44,334 nucleotides of DNA from Prochlorococcus sp. AG-402-I21 (GCA_003216955.1 QCHZ01000006.1:50707-95040), one strand, 5' to 3'; positions 34,558 to 44,100 are shown, numbered from the stretch's first letter. Numbers and translations: made by a program. Notes: generated from the letters alone by a model not told the origin.

Positions 34558-36477
34558 TTAATGCTTTTTAGTAATTAGGTATTCATCTGTCACTAAAAAG
34601 TCAATTTCTGAAGTTCTTAAATACTCCAGAGCAATATTAACATCATTGATTATAGGTTCCCCTCTTCGGTTGCATGAAGTATTCAATAAAAGTATAGGTT
34701 TATTTATTATCTTATCTATAGAATTTAATATTAAGAACAAGTTTTTTGATCGCTTATCTACATATTGAACTCTAGAAGAACCATCTACATGTATAACACC
34801 TGGAAAATATAAATTTTTAGCTTTGCATGTCATTAGCATATATGGATTCTTAGGACCATTGAAAAAATAATTAAAGTATTTTTCGAGGCAAGCAGGTGCT
34901 AGAGGTCTCCATTTCTCACGTTTTTTAATTGAATTTACTTTATTAGAAACTTCATAATTTCTTGGAATTGCAATTATTGATCTATTCCCTAATGCTCTTG
35001 GTCCAATTTCTGAATTATCTTTTAAAATAATACCTACAGCATCCTTTAATAATATTTTTGCAACAGAGTCACTCCACGAAAAAGGCTCTATTTTTTTAAA
35101 CTCTAATTCAGTTGAAAATTCTTCAATAAACTCAGGTTTTAGAGGAATAGCTTTAGGACCAAGATATGGAGATGCATAATTAACTTGATTATCAGTTATT
35201 TGATTTATTGATAAGTCTCTATTAATAATATTCTCTAGAGCCATTGCGGCTCCAAAACCTAAACCTTCATCATTGCAACTAGGCTCTACAAAAATCTTTT
35301 GATAACCTATCTTTTCTGCTATTGAACTATTAGTTGGACAATTTAAAGCAGAACCACCAGACAATATAATTCCTTCACAATCATTATTTAAAATATTGAT
35401 TACTTTATTATTTAAAATAGAGATAGTTTTCAAAAAACATAATTCAAAAAAACATTGAACATTAGCTGCATAGTTTATTATTTCACTTGATAATATGTCA
35501 TACTTTTTATCAAGAATATTAATTGAAAAATAATTCTGATAATATTGTATAAAAGCTTTCTCTGTGATTCTATTAATATCGGTGCCTAATTTTGTTGAGA
35601 TAAAATCTATCAGTTCTGGATTACTTTTACCATATGAAGCTAAGCCCATAAACTTTCCGCAATCAAGACCAATTGCTTTTGCACAAATCTCATAAAATTG
35701 GCCTCCTCTGAAAATTGTATGTGCGAAAGGAAATATTCCTGATTCTGTTTTAATAGAAGCTAAGTTCCCCAACAAAGAAGACCCTGATCCATCTGAGCTA
35801 AAAACTAAAGCCTTTTTAAGTTTTGATTTAGTAGAGGATGAGTATGTATGAGAATAATGATGATCAACAAAAAATCCTGGTATTTTTCTCCCTTGAAGAT
35901 AAACATTAATAGGTATAAAAAAGTTTTTAATTGCCCATAATCTAGACTGATTAAAAGCAGAATCAACTTTATTTATAAAACAATTTGTTATTTCGCTAAG
36001 ATCTGATCTAGATGTAAGCATGTAAGGTTGAAAAGGAATATTGATCTTATTACTAGTTTCATCAATATATGGAATTATTTGTGGATACTGTCTTGCATGA
36101 ATTGGATTTAATCTTGAATTGTTGATAGTATTGAGAGCTTTTGATATCTCATTAGTTTTAATATATTTATCTTTATTTTTAATGAAAAAGTTATCAATCT
36201 CCGAATTTATACCGTTTGGAGAATATTCAAAATTTAAATAATCATAATCTTCGAAAAAGAATTCACGATATTGAGTATTTGTTATAGCAATTTGATCAAT
36301 TTGATTAATATCTGTATTCGAATCTAAAAGACATTTATCTATTAAAATCTTGTCAACTCCAGCATGATCCTTGCTGCAAGAAATTCGTTCTCTTTGTATA
36401 TATGACTCTATATGACCATCATTTAAAATAACAGCATGAGAGTTATGTCCAAAATGTAGAGCTAAGATCTTCGTCAT
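34558..36477 (-). CDS. NodU/CmcH-family carbamoyltransferase
   Basis: This family moves a carbamoyl group from carbamoyl phosphate, through a carbamoyl-adenylate, to a hydroxyl of a sugar or secondary metabolite. The 639-residue chain has the TsaD-like N-terminal domain: ILALHFGHNSHAVILNDG, VDHHYSHTYSSS with metal-binding histidines, VFSSDGSGSSLLG, and the nucleotide site GIILSGGSALNCPTNS. The C-terminal domain has SEIGPRALGNRSIIA, REKWRPLAPACLEKYF and PILLLNTSCNRRGEPI. All blocks are present. The acceptor is unknown; nearby glycosyltransferase-like genes suggest a surface glycan. It is alone on its strand in an accessory region. Confidence 0.88.
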   Translation of the reverse strand: MTKILALHFGHNSHAVILNDGHIESYIQRERISCSKDHAGVDKILIDKCLLDSNTDINQIDQIAITNTQYREFFFEDYDYLNFEYSPNGINSEIDNFFIKNKDKYIKTNEISKALNTINNSRLNPIHARQYPQIIPYIDETSNKINIPFQPYMLTSRSDLSEITNCFINKVDSAFNQSRLWAIKNFFIPINVYLQGRKIPGFFVDHHYSHTYSSSTKSKLKKALVFSSDGSGSSLLGNLASIKTESGIFPFAHTIFRGGQFYEICAKAIGLDCGKFMGLASYGKSNPELIDFISTKLGTDINRITEKAFIQYYQNYFSINILDKKYDILSSEIINYAANVQCFFELCFLKTISILNNKVINILNNDCEGIILSGGSALNCPTNSSIAEKIGYQKIFVEPSCNDEGLGFGAAMALENIINRDLSINQITDNQVNYASPYLGPKAIPLKPEFIEEFSTELEFKKIEPFSWSDSVAKILLKDAVGIILKDNSEIGPRALGNRSIIAIPRNYEVSNKVNSIKKREKWRPLAPACLEKYFNYFFNGPKNPYMLMTCKAKNLYFPGVIHVDGSSRVQYVDKRSKNLFLILNSIDKIINKPILLLNTSCNRRGEPIINDVNIALEYLRTSEIDFLVTDEYLITKKH

Positions 36478-37084
36478 TTATAAAAGATATTATTATCATT
36501 TTCTAGAAGTAGTTTCATTTCTTTAATAGCTATTGGAAAGCGAATAACTTTAGCGGGGCTTTTATTGAGTTGAAGAATCTTTGAAAGGGCAGTTTAAAAA
36601 CTTGATTGCTGATCATGTTTAAAGCCCATCCGACTGCTACAAACTTTTTACTCTCTTTTATAAGCCAACAGGTTGTTTAATCTTAAGTTTAGTCTATCTA
36701 GTACGTTTAGCTCAATTATTTTTTCTATGCAATCTGCAGTAATACTTTTAATAAGACTCAACCTTCCTCTCTCCTCTGTTCTAACTTGCTCGAAAAAATG
36801 GTGATTTAGTTAAATAGAGATTTCTGCTTGTAAACAGCTAGTTTACTTGTTTGTATAGAGCTTTGTTAAAGATATAGAAGACCAAAATATCAAGGTGTTT
36901 TAGAGGTTAGACTGGAATCTTTTATCTTTTTCCATCAATTTATTATTTCGCAAGCAATGAAAAACTACTGAATCATCAGGGGAATGCAACTATAAAGCTT
37001 AGTTTGCGTTTCTCAAGACATAATTAATAATCTAGATTAGATAATAAAATTATGTAAAATATATTTTATATTTAGGAGATATCA
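36478..37084. other. Large intergenic region between divergent carbamoyltransferase and TPR genes
   Basis: About 600 bases with no convincing gene on either strand. It must hold promoters for both flanking genes. Visible items are a weak GTAAAC/GTTTAC hairpin (36830-36846), one more TTCTAACTTG motif (36779-36788) and an AT-rich run before the TPR start. Long non-coding gaps like this are unusual in this compact genome and could host a small RNA. Confidence 0.4.
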
Positions 37085-39565
37085 ATGGATTATATAAAGA
37101 AAGGTGGTGATGAGAAAGGAAAGCAAAAATTCACTGAAATAAAGACATATCCAGTTGCGTTTTCTTTAGGAGATATCAATGAAAATTTTACTCTTAATTC
37201 CAAAACACCCTCTAAAGAAGATATAATTAAAGAAGCATATAGGCTTCATTCTCACGGCAACATTTCAGAAGCAGCTAAATATTATCAAAAATTTATTAAA
37301 CTAGGTTTTAAAGATTATAAAGTTTTTTGTAATTATGGGGCAATTTTACAAGAACTTGGTGATTTGCAAATGGCAAAAATATTCACTCAAAAGGCTATTG
37401 AATTAAAACCTGATTTCGCTGTAGCTCATTCTAATCTAGGAAATATTTCTAGAAGTCTTGGGAATTTAAAAGAAGCAGAATTCTTCCAGCGTAGAGCTAT
37501 TAAATTAAACCCTAATTTTGCTGAGGCTCATTCCTATCTTGGAAGTATATTAAGAGAACTAGGTGACTTAAAAGCAGCAGAAAAATCTATTCTTAAAGCC
37601 ATTGAACTGAGACCTGAATTAGCAAATGCTCACTTGAACTTAGGAATTATATTGAGAGAAAAAGGTAACTTGAAAGCTGCTGAAAAATCTACTCTTAAAG
37701 CCATCGACCTGAGACCTAAATTTGCAAATGCTCACTTAAATTTAGGAATTATATTGAGAGAAAAAGGTAACTTAAAAGCAGCAGAAAAATCCACTCGTTT
37801 TGCCATTAAACTAAAACCTAATTTTGCAGAGGCCTATTCAAATATTGGAGGTATATTAAGTGAGCTTGGTAAATCACAAGAAGCAGAAATATCACTAAGA
37901 AAAGCGATAGGACTTAATCCTAATTTTGCAGAAGTATATTCTAATTTAGGAAATACATTAAGAGATCTAGGAAACTTACATGAAGCGGAATTATTACAAC
38001 GCAAAGCCATTGAGCTGAATCCTGATTTTGCTAATGCTTATTCCAATCTTGGAAATACATTGAGAGATCTCGGCCAACTTGAAGAAGCAGAATTATCACA
38101 AAGAAAAGCTATTGAACTTAATCCTAATTTTGCTCAGGCTTATAGTAGTCTGGGGGGGTTATTTAGAGATTCTGGTAAATACAATGATGCTATAAAATTC
38201 TATACAAAGAGTATAAAATTAGATAATAATTTGACCTCCGCTAAGTTTGGCTTAATTACATCAAAAGGAAATATATGTCATTGGAGAGACCAAAACGTTG
38301 AAAATACTTGGTTTGATAAGCTTGGTACAGATGGAGACCCTGTCAATCCATTAGATTTATTTTGTTATGAAGATAATCCATATAAACAGTTAAAAATGGC
38401 AAAGAATTTCTATAAAAAGACGTATCAAAAAAAATCAAAAACAATAGCTAGTTTCAAAAATAAAAAAATTCATGTTGGTTATTTTTCTGCTGACTTTAGA
38501 GCTCACCCAATGATGTTCCTAATGGGTTTTTTGTTTAAGTTGCATGATAAAAGTAAATTCCAAATCTACTTATACTCATTTGTTTCTAAAGAAGATGAAT
38601 ATACTAAGATAGCAAAAGAATCTGGATGTATATTTAGAGATATAAAAGATCTAAATGATCTTGAAGCTGTTGAATTAGCTAGAAGTGATCAGCTAGATAT
38701 AGCTATTGACCGGATGGGTTATGTTAGGGGACATAGAATGAACATATTTTCTTACAGAGTAGCTCCAATACAAATACATTATTTAGCATATCCAGGAACT
38801 CTTGGCGCTGATAATATTGACTATCTAATAGCAGATAATATTATTGTTCCAAAGCAATATGAGAAATATTATTCTGAAAAAATAATACGATTACCAAATT
38901 GTTATCAATGTAATGATGATAAAAAAGAAATATGTAGTAAACCTATTTTCAGGAAGGATTGCAATCTTCCTGATAAAGCATTTGTATTTACTTGCTTTTG
39001 CGCTAATAAAAAGATCACTCCAAAAGAGTATGATATTTGGATGAAATTGCTCGAGAGAACAAAAGGGAGTGTTCTTTGGTTATATAAATCAAATTCATAT
39101 TCAGAAAAAAATTTAAGGAAAGAGGCTGCTAGAAGAAATGTAGATCCTGATAGATTAATATTCGCTCATAAATTGCCATTAAAAAAACATTTAGCAAGAC
39201 ATTCACTCGGGGATTTAGCACTAGATACTTTTAATTACAATGGGCATACAACCACTTCTGACGCTTTGTGGGCAGGATTACCAGTCCTAACCAAAATAGG
39301 AGAAAGTTTTGCTGCAAGAGTTTCTGCCAGCCTTTTGACAACTATTGGTATTCCTGAACTTATTACTTATAATGAAAAAGAATATGAAGAAAAAGCTCTC
39401 TATATAGCTAGTAATAAAAATTACCTTCTCAGTTTAAAGGCAAAATTAGTTAACTTAAAAGTAAGTTCACCTCTGTATAATTCAAAATTATTTACTAGAG
39501 ATCTTGAAAGCAAATTTACTGAACTAGTCAATAATAATTCTAAATTCAATAGAGAATTTAATTAA
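37085..39565 (+). CDS. TPR protein with SPINDLY/O-GlcNAc-transferase-like C-terminal domain
   Basis: An 826-residue probable protein glycosyltransferase of family GT41. After a 45-residue leader, about ten 34-residue TPR units (about 48-390) form a superhelix, as in consensus NAHLNLGIILREKGNLKAAE. The catalytic half (about 395-815) has HVGYFSADFRAHPMMFLM, IQIHYLAYPGTLGADNIDYL and DLALDTFNYNGHTTTSDALW followed by AGLPVLTKIGESFAARVSAS, the family's nucleotide-sugar site. GT41 enzymes add GlcNAc or fucose to Ser/Thr; the acceptor here is unknown. AGGAG precedes the ATG. Neighbours are a carbamoyltransferase and a convergent methyltransferase-like gene sharing its stop. Confidence 0.88.
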   Translation: MDYIKKGGDEKGKQKFTEIKTYPVAFSLGDINENFTLNSKTPSKEDIIKEAYRLHSHGNISEAAKYYQKFIKLGFKDYKVFCNYGAILQELGDLQMAKIFTQKAIELKPDFAVAHSNLGNISRSLGNLKEAEFFQRRAIKLNPNFAEAHSYLGSILRELGDLKAAEKSILKAIELRPELANAHLNLGIILREKGNLKAAEKSTLKAIDLRPKFANAHLNLGIILREKGNLKAAEKSTRFAIKLKPNFAEAYSNIGGILSELGKSQEAEISLRKAIGLNPNFAEVYSNLGNTLRDLGNLHEAELLQRKAIELNPDFANAYSNLGNTLRDLGQLEEAELSQRKAIELNPNFAQAYSSLGGLFRDSGKYNDAIKFYTKSIKLDNNLTSAKFGLITSKGNICHWRDQNVENTWFDKLGTDGDPVNPLDLFCYEDNPYKQLKMAKNFYKKTYQKKSKTIASFKNKKIHVGYFSADFRAHPMMFLMGFLFKLHDKSKFQIYLYSFVSKEDEYTKIAKESGCIFRDIKDLNDLEAVELARSDQLDIAIDRMGYVRGHRMNIFSYRVAPIQIHYLAYPGTLGADNIDYLIADNIIVPKQYEKYYSEKIIRLPNCYQCNDDKKEICSKPIFRKDCNLPDKAFVFTCFCANKKITPKEYDIWMKLLERTKGSVLWLYKSNSYSEKNLRKEAARRNVDPDRLIFAHKLPLKKHLARHSLGDLALDTFNYNGHTTTSDALWAGLPVLTKIGESFAARVSASLLTTIGIPELITYNEKEYEEKALYIASNKNYLLSLKAKLVNLKVSSPLYNSKLFTRDLESKFTELVNNNSKFNREFN
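37330..38250 (+). repeat. Tandem 102-bp TPR-coding repeats
   Basis: About nine consecutive 34-codon units lie in this stretch. Most have diverged, but two neighbours (about 37620-37720 and 37722-37822) are nearly identical in DNA across the segment encoding NAHLNLGIILREKGNLKAAE, which suggests a recent unit duplication or gene conversion. Confidence 0.8.
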
Positions 39566-40245
39566 GAAATAACATTTTGAAATGACTTAATTAAATCTTC
39601 TGAGATTTGGTCTTTGGCAGTTTGGCTTACTTCGAATAATGCTTGCCTTCCACATGTATCTATCTTTGGACAGAAATCTTCGACAACATGATAAAAAGGA
39701 CGATTTATATAGTCATCAAATAGGATTCTGCATCCAGCCTGGGCAAATTTAACTGAAGTTAAGAAACACAATACTCTAAATCTCCCATCGATCAGAACCA
39801 AGTCAGGTTTTTCAATATTAAGCCATAATGATTCAGCATATTTTATAAAGTTGTGCTTCATCTTAAAAGAAGTGGGGGTACCCCAATTCGCAACTTCACC
39901 TACATCTACCCAAGTTAAATTCAACCGTTCTGATCCTTTAATGCCTACTAAAGACTTTATTTTTCGAACCCAATCTTTAGATGTGTCAACAGAAAAAATG
40001 TAGGCATTTGAATACTTAAAAACAAACTCAGTTGATTTCCCACATCCATATTCAAAATAAGTTTGAGAGTGTTTTATTAACTCCTTAAAAAGTCCATCAT
40101 CCCCATCAAATAATGTCTTGGCTGCAAATCGTTTAGCTAAATTCTCAGGTAATTCTATATTGATTCCATGCCTTTTTAGAGTGCTTATGGCATTTGTTAT
40201 TTCAAGTTCTTTTTCCTCAAAACTTGAAGGTATATATTCATTCAT
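39562..40245 (-). CDS. SAM-dependent methyltransferase-like protein
   Basis: A 227-residue soluble protein with a Rossmann-type core. TYFEYGCGKSTEFVFKY (about 87-103) resembles the SAM-binding glycine motif, NAYIFSVDTSKDWV the following acidic strand, and PDLVLIDGRFRVLCFL a later strand. The family is usually annotated only as methyltransferase-like; the acceptor is unknown and activity is not certain. It lies in the glycosylation-type region and is convergent with the TPR gene, sharing TTAA as both stops. The ATG at 40245 fits the usual N-terminal helix. Confidence 0.65.
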   Translation of the reverse strand: MNEYIPSSFEEKELEITNAISTLKRHGINIELPENLAKRFAAKTLFDGDDGLFKELIKHSQTYFEYGCGKSTEFVFKYSNAYIFSVDTSKDWVRKIKSLVGIKGSERLNLTWVDVGEVANWGTPTSFKMKHNFIKYAESLWLNIEKPDLVLIDGRFRVLCFLTSVKFAQAGCRILFDDYINRPFYHVVEDFCPKIDTCGRQALFEVSQTAKDQISEDLIKSFQNVIS

Positions 40246-40476
40246 TTCATGTACCTTTCTATTCTTTTAAGCTAATTGCAGTCTGATTCAGATTTTTTAG
40301 TTGACACCAGATTATTCTGTTTTATGTATAAGTTTTTAGGCTGTCGCCTGTTTGGCTAACTTTTGCTGTATTGGTCTAAAATTGATCTTTGCTAATAATC
40401 GATTCATAAGAATATCTTTAGATAACAGTGATGGACTATGAGTGTAGGCTAGTCCGTATAGGATTTCTAGCTTTTC

Positions 40477-40983
40477 ATGAGTTCTTCCTCTCTGACAAAG
40501 TCATTTAATAGATTAGTTATATTAATTTCTTTATTTTCGATATCATCTTCTGCATTAGCAGGCAGCTACAACGCTTTATGCGGTGGAATGAAATGTAATA
40601 TTTATATTTCGCCAGAGATTATAACTTCTCCTTATGGTTCAATCCCAACTGCTCGCGTAACAAACTGGGGAGGAGGAGGAGACTCCAGTACTTCTGTAGG
40701 GACTGGAGTAGCAACAACAATATTTTTAGGTCCAATAGGTTTATTAGGTTTTTTAGCAAAAAAGCATGACTATAATTTTTTAATTAATGGTTATGACGAA
40801 GATGGTAAAAAGACCTCAATTCAATTTTCGTTTAAAAATGATAAACCTGCTAAAAGATTAATTAATGAATTGCAGATGGTCACAGAGCTGGGCATGGGGC
40901 AAAAGAGGACAGCTAAAGAGATAAGAAATCACGAAAAAAAAGGTAAGGAACCTTCAGAGTTAGGAAGGTATAAATCTTTTTAA
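40477..40983 (+). CDS. Secreted protein of unknown function, paralogue A
   Basis: Function not known. The 168-residue product has a signal peptide (LVILISLFSISSSALA, cleavage before GSYN). Mature sequence starts ALCGGMKCNIYIS with two close cysteines. It then has IPTARVTNWGGGGDSST, a hydrophobic VATTIFLGPIGLLGFLAKKHDY, and NFLINGYDEDGKKTSIQFSF. A helical end carries ELGMGQKRTAKEI. The VATTIFLGPIGLLGFL stretch could insert in a membrane. It shares this layout with the gene at 41251-41877, so the pair arose by duplication. A periplasmic or outer-surface location is likely. Confidence 0.75.
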   Translation: MSSSSLTKSFNRLVILISLFSISSSALAGSYNALCGGMKCNIYISPEIITSPYGSIPTARVTNWGGGGDSSTSVGTGVATTIFLGPIGLLGFLAKKHDYNFLINGYDEDGKKTSIQFSFKNDKPAKRLINELQMVTELGMGQKRTAKEIRNHEKKGKEPSELGRYKSF

Positions 40984-41250
40984 AACTTTTAATCTATTTA
41001 GTTAGATATATTAAGTATTTGTAAATTTTTATAATCTTGATAGGAAGTAAACTCCTAAATTAATTAAGTAATTATCTAATATGATAGTTCTAAGACTATT
41101 AAATCATAGAACTTCTTAGGAGACTTAAAAGAAAGGAAATGAATTAAGTAATTCTATTAATGAAGAAAATTGATAAAGCTTGCTGATTTATAATTTATAC
41201 TTAATAAGTTTGCTTTTATGATATACTAAACTAGTTATAGAAACCTTGTT

Positions 41251-41877
41251 ATGGCTAATAAGTTAACTAAAAAAAGGATAATAACTTTTAGTATGTTTTT
41301 GTCTTTTTTAAACCCTATAGCGGGCATAAATACTTTGCATGCCTCAGCAGGTACTTTTCAAGCTGTCTGTGATGAAGAAACATTGATTGAATTTGAACAG
41401 AAATTTTCAGAGCCAAGGATGTTTGCTCTTAAGAAAAATAAAAAGAAAGATAAAAGACCTGAATGTTTTATGGAAATTTCTTTGAATTCGGAAAGAATAA
41501 CTAATAAATATGTAACCATACCAAACTCTAGAGTTACCAGTTGGAGCGTTAGTGGAGAGTCGAAATCAGATACTGGTGGAAAAGTAGTAGCGACTCTGGC
41601 CTTTGGAGTAATTGGTTTGCTTGCGGCGAATCCAAAAAAACATGATTATATACTTTTGATAAATGGATATGACTTAGAAGGTAAAAAAGCAATCATTCAA
41701 ATGAATTTTAAAGATGGAAAGCAACCTCCTAAATTAATTACAGAATTATCAATGATGACCGGACTAGGCATGGGGCAGAAAAGATCTTTTAAAGAGATAA
41801 TAAAAATAGAGAAAGAAGGAAAGTTTAATAATTTAAATGGTAATAATAATTCTCAAGAGCCTGAAACTTTATATTGA
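41251..41877 (+). CDS. Secreted protein of unknown function, paralogue B
   Basis: Paralogue of the gene at 40477-40983, 208 residues. A signal-like N-terminus (ITFSMFLSFLNPIAG, cleavage near HASAG) is followed by an insertion of about 40 residues (EETLIEFEQKFSEPRMF and a lysine-rich stretch) before the shared core. The core has ISLNSERI, IPNSRVTSWSVSGESKSDTG, VVATLAFGVIGLLAANPKKHDY, LLINGYDLEGKKAIIQMNF, then TGLGMGQKRSFKEI. The glycine-rich GGGGDSS of paralogue A is replaced here. About 270 bases separate the two, enough for its own promoter. A terminator follows. Confidence 0.75.
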   Translation: MANKLTKKRIITFSMFLSFLNPIAGINTLHASAGTFQAVCDEETLIEFEQKFSEPRMFALKKNKKKDKRPECFMEISLNSERITNKYVTIPNSRVTSWSVSGESKSDTGGKVVATLAFGVIGLLAANPKKHDYILLINGYDLEGKKAIIQMNFKDGKQPPKLITELSMMTGLGMGQKRSFKEIIKIEKEGKFNNLNGNNNSQEPETLY

Positions 41878-41923
41878 TTTTATTTACTTAAATTTATACT
41901 ATAAGATTAAGTGCTTTTAGAAC

Positions 41924-41964
41924 GAGAATATCCAGAAAGCTTTGGAGGTATTCTCTCTTTTTTA
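41924..41964 (+). terminator. Terminator after secreted paralogue B
   Basis: GAGAATA-TCC pairs with GGAGG-TATTCTC around an AGAAAGCTTT loop, followed by CTTTTTTA. The stem has a small bulge and lies about 47 bases after the stop. Confidence 0.7.
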
Positions 41965-42163
41965 TTAAGTCTTGATACCCTATCTACTGATTTTTTAATG
42001 ACTTAGTGCTCTTGACTACCTCAACTATATTGATTCTAAATAAGTCGTAGCATTTCAGAATGAGTAGAAGGCGATGTATAAGATATTTCTAATGGTAGTG
42101 TTTTCCAGTTTTTAAACGTTTACACTAAGAAATTAAAGATTATGTTTTGTCATTACTAACCCT

Positions 42164-43810
42164 ATGTCCTCAGCAATATTTTATTCAAAAGATGCTTTTA
42201 GAATTAATAAGAAAAAAATTATGGGTAGGCAAGTAGCAGGAAATGATTTTTTACAGGCTTATTGCAAATACACCGATTATTCTGAATTTTGGTTGTATTC
42301 AAAGACGAAAGAAGAAGTAAATGATTTCGCTCAATTTGCAAATTCGGAGGGAGTCAATAAACCTATAAATTTTATTAATTATGGCAATACAGGTGCATTA
42401 AAAGAGCCTGGGTTGCTTTTTTATCCCGGCCCAAATCTGTCAATCTCATCAAAAAATAGATCTTTTTTTAAAGATAATTCTTGGAGTATTTGTGGAGTAA
42501 CTCATACAACAAGCTCCTCAAGAGTTATGCAGGAAATTGAATCTTTAGTTTATTCTCCAATTCAAAAATGGGATGCTCTAATTTGCACTAGCAAATCAGT
42601 ATATTTAAATGTATTAAAGATAATCAAAGTTACCGAAGAAAATCTAAAATATAAACTTAATGCAACAAGGTTCATAAGACCACAGTTGCCAGTAATACCA
42701 CTGGGAATAAATACTTCACAATTTAACTTTACTGATAAAGAAAAATCTGAGGCAAGACAAACTTTTAAAATTAATAATGATGAAATAGTTGTTCTTTATG
42801 TAGGAAGGCTTTCTTTCCATGCAAAGGCAAACCCCTTCCCAATGTATAAAGCCCTAGAGGCAGCATCTAAAAGGGCAGATAAGAAATTAGTTTTGATTGA
42901 ATGTGGCTGGTTCCCAAATAATGCATTAAAGAATGCATTTGTTAAAGCTTCGGAATACTTATGTCCAAATATTAGAGTTGTTCATGCTGATGGCAATAAT
43001 TTCAATATTAAGTTAAAAGCATTTGCATCAGCAGATATCTTCTGTTCATTTGCAGACAATATTCAAGAAACTTTTGGTATTACTCCTATTGAAGCAATGG
43101 CATCTGGTCTACCTGTTATTGCTTCTGATTGGGATGGCTACAAAGACTCAATTAGAGATACTATTGATGGCTTCCTTATACCTACATTAATGCCTCCTGC
43201 AGATTCGGGAATCGATTTGGCTTTTCGATATGCATTTGAAATTGATACTTATGATAGATACATAGGATATACCTCTAATCTTATTTCTGTAGACATTGAA
43301 TCAGCTACAAAAGCATTTTATACATTATTGACCAATAAAAGACTTCGTAAGGAAATGGGTAAAAATGCAAAAAGTAGAGCAGTTAGTACATTTGATTGGA
43401 GCAGGATAATGAAAAAATACTTAGATTTATGGGGAGATTTAAAAAAAATTCGAGAAAGCTCAGAATCTGTATTATTTACTTATAAAAGTGCTGATAGATT
43501 AGATCCATTTTATGCATTTGACTCTTATCCAACAAATGTTCCGTCAGAGAAATCAATTATTAGTTTGATTGAAAATAGTGCAGAAATTTCTCTCCAGAGG
43601 ATGAGAGAAATTAAAGAACTATATATGATTAATTATGCTTCTTATGTAATTCCAGATGAGACTTTAATAAATAACCTTTTTAATTATATTGAAAAACAAG
43701 AAAAATCAATCAAAGAGCTTATGCTTCATTTTAGTAATATTAATTATACAATACTAATTAGAGCCATTACATGGCTTCATAAGTTTAACTTAATTAATAT
43801 AAAAATATAG
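42164..43810 (+). CDS. Glycosyltransferase family 4 protein
   Basis: A 548-residue retaining glycosyltransferase with the GT-B fold. The C-terminal Rossmann domain has EIVVLYVGRLSFHAKANPFP and IRVVHADGNNFNIKLKAFAS. The donor-binding signature follows: QETFGITPIEAMASGLPVIA, SDWDGYKDSI and DTIDGFLIP. The N-terminal half binds an unknown acceptor. About 100 extra C-terminal residues, predicted helical, follow the usual domain. No signal or membrane helix is seen. It ends the accessory region and probably works on a cell-surface polysaccharide with other enzymes there; sugar and linkage cannot be stated. Confidence 0.85.
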   Translation: MSSAIFYSKDAFRINKKKIMGRQVAGNDFLQAYCKYTDYSEFWLYSKTKEEVNDFAQFANSEGVNKPINFINYGNTGALKEPGLLFYPGPNLSISSKNRSFFKDNSWSICGVTHTTSSSRVMQEIESLVYSPIQKWDALICTSKSVYLNVLKIIKVTEENLKYKLNATRFIRPQLPVIPLGINTSQFNFTDKEKSEARQTFKINNDEIVVLYVGRLSFHAKANPFPMYKALEAASKRADKKLVLIECGWFPNNALKNAFVKASEYLCPNIRVVHADGNNFNIKLKAFASADIFCSFADNIQETFGITPIEAMASGLPVIASDWDGYKDSIRDTIDGFLIPTLMPPADSGIDLAFRYAFEIDTYDRYIGYTSNLISVDIESATKAFYTLLTNKRLRKEMGKNAKSRAVSTFDWSRIMKKYLDLWGDLKKIRESSESVLFTYKSADRLDPFYAFDSYPTNVPSEKSIISLIENSAEISLQRMREIKELYMINYASYVIPDETLINNLFNYIEKQEKSIKELMLHFSNINYTILIRAITWLHKFNLINIKI

Positions 43811-44017
43811 ATTTAAAATTTAATTTTATTTCAAAACTTCTATATTGATTATTACATATTCTAAAAGAAGGATCTTAGATTATTTTAATTGCAAAAAAAA
43901 TACTTATCTATGTTTTCTTTTTAGGTGAGAATACTCTTAGTCAATAGTTTGAATATTTTCTTGTAATTATCTTTTTAAAGACTTTAGTTTAGGTAGAGGG
44001 ATATTACTAGTTGACAT
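43811..44017. other. AT-rich spacer, no gene seen
   Basis: Between the glycosyltransferase stop and the terminator of the small minus-strand gene I find no supported coding frame, RNA gene or strong hairpin. Confidence 0.4.
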
Positions 44018-44044
44018 GAAAAAAGCTACAAATTATTTGTAGCT
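44018..44044 (-). terminator. Rho-independent terminator for the 45-residue protein gene
   Basis: On the minus strand, AGCTACAAA, loop TAA, TTTGTAGCT (nine perfect pairs), then a run of T. A second perfect 11-bp hairpin (AAGATCAAATC/GATTTGATCTT, 44075-44100) lies between it and the stop codon. Confidence 0.85.
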
Positions 44045-44100
44045 ATGTAAAAAAATTGATTTGTAAAATTATTCAAGATCAAATCTTATGATTTGATCTT

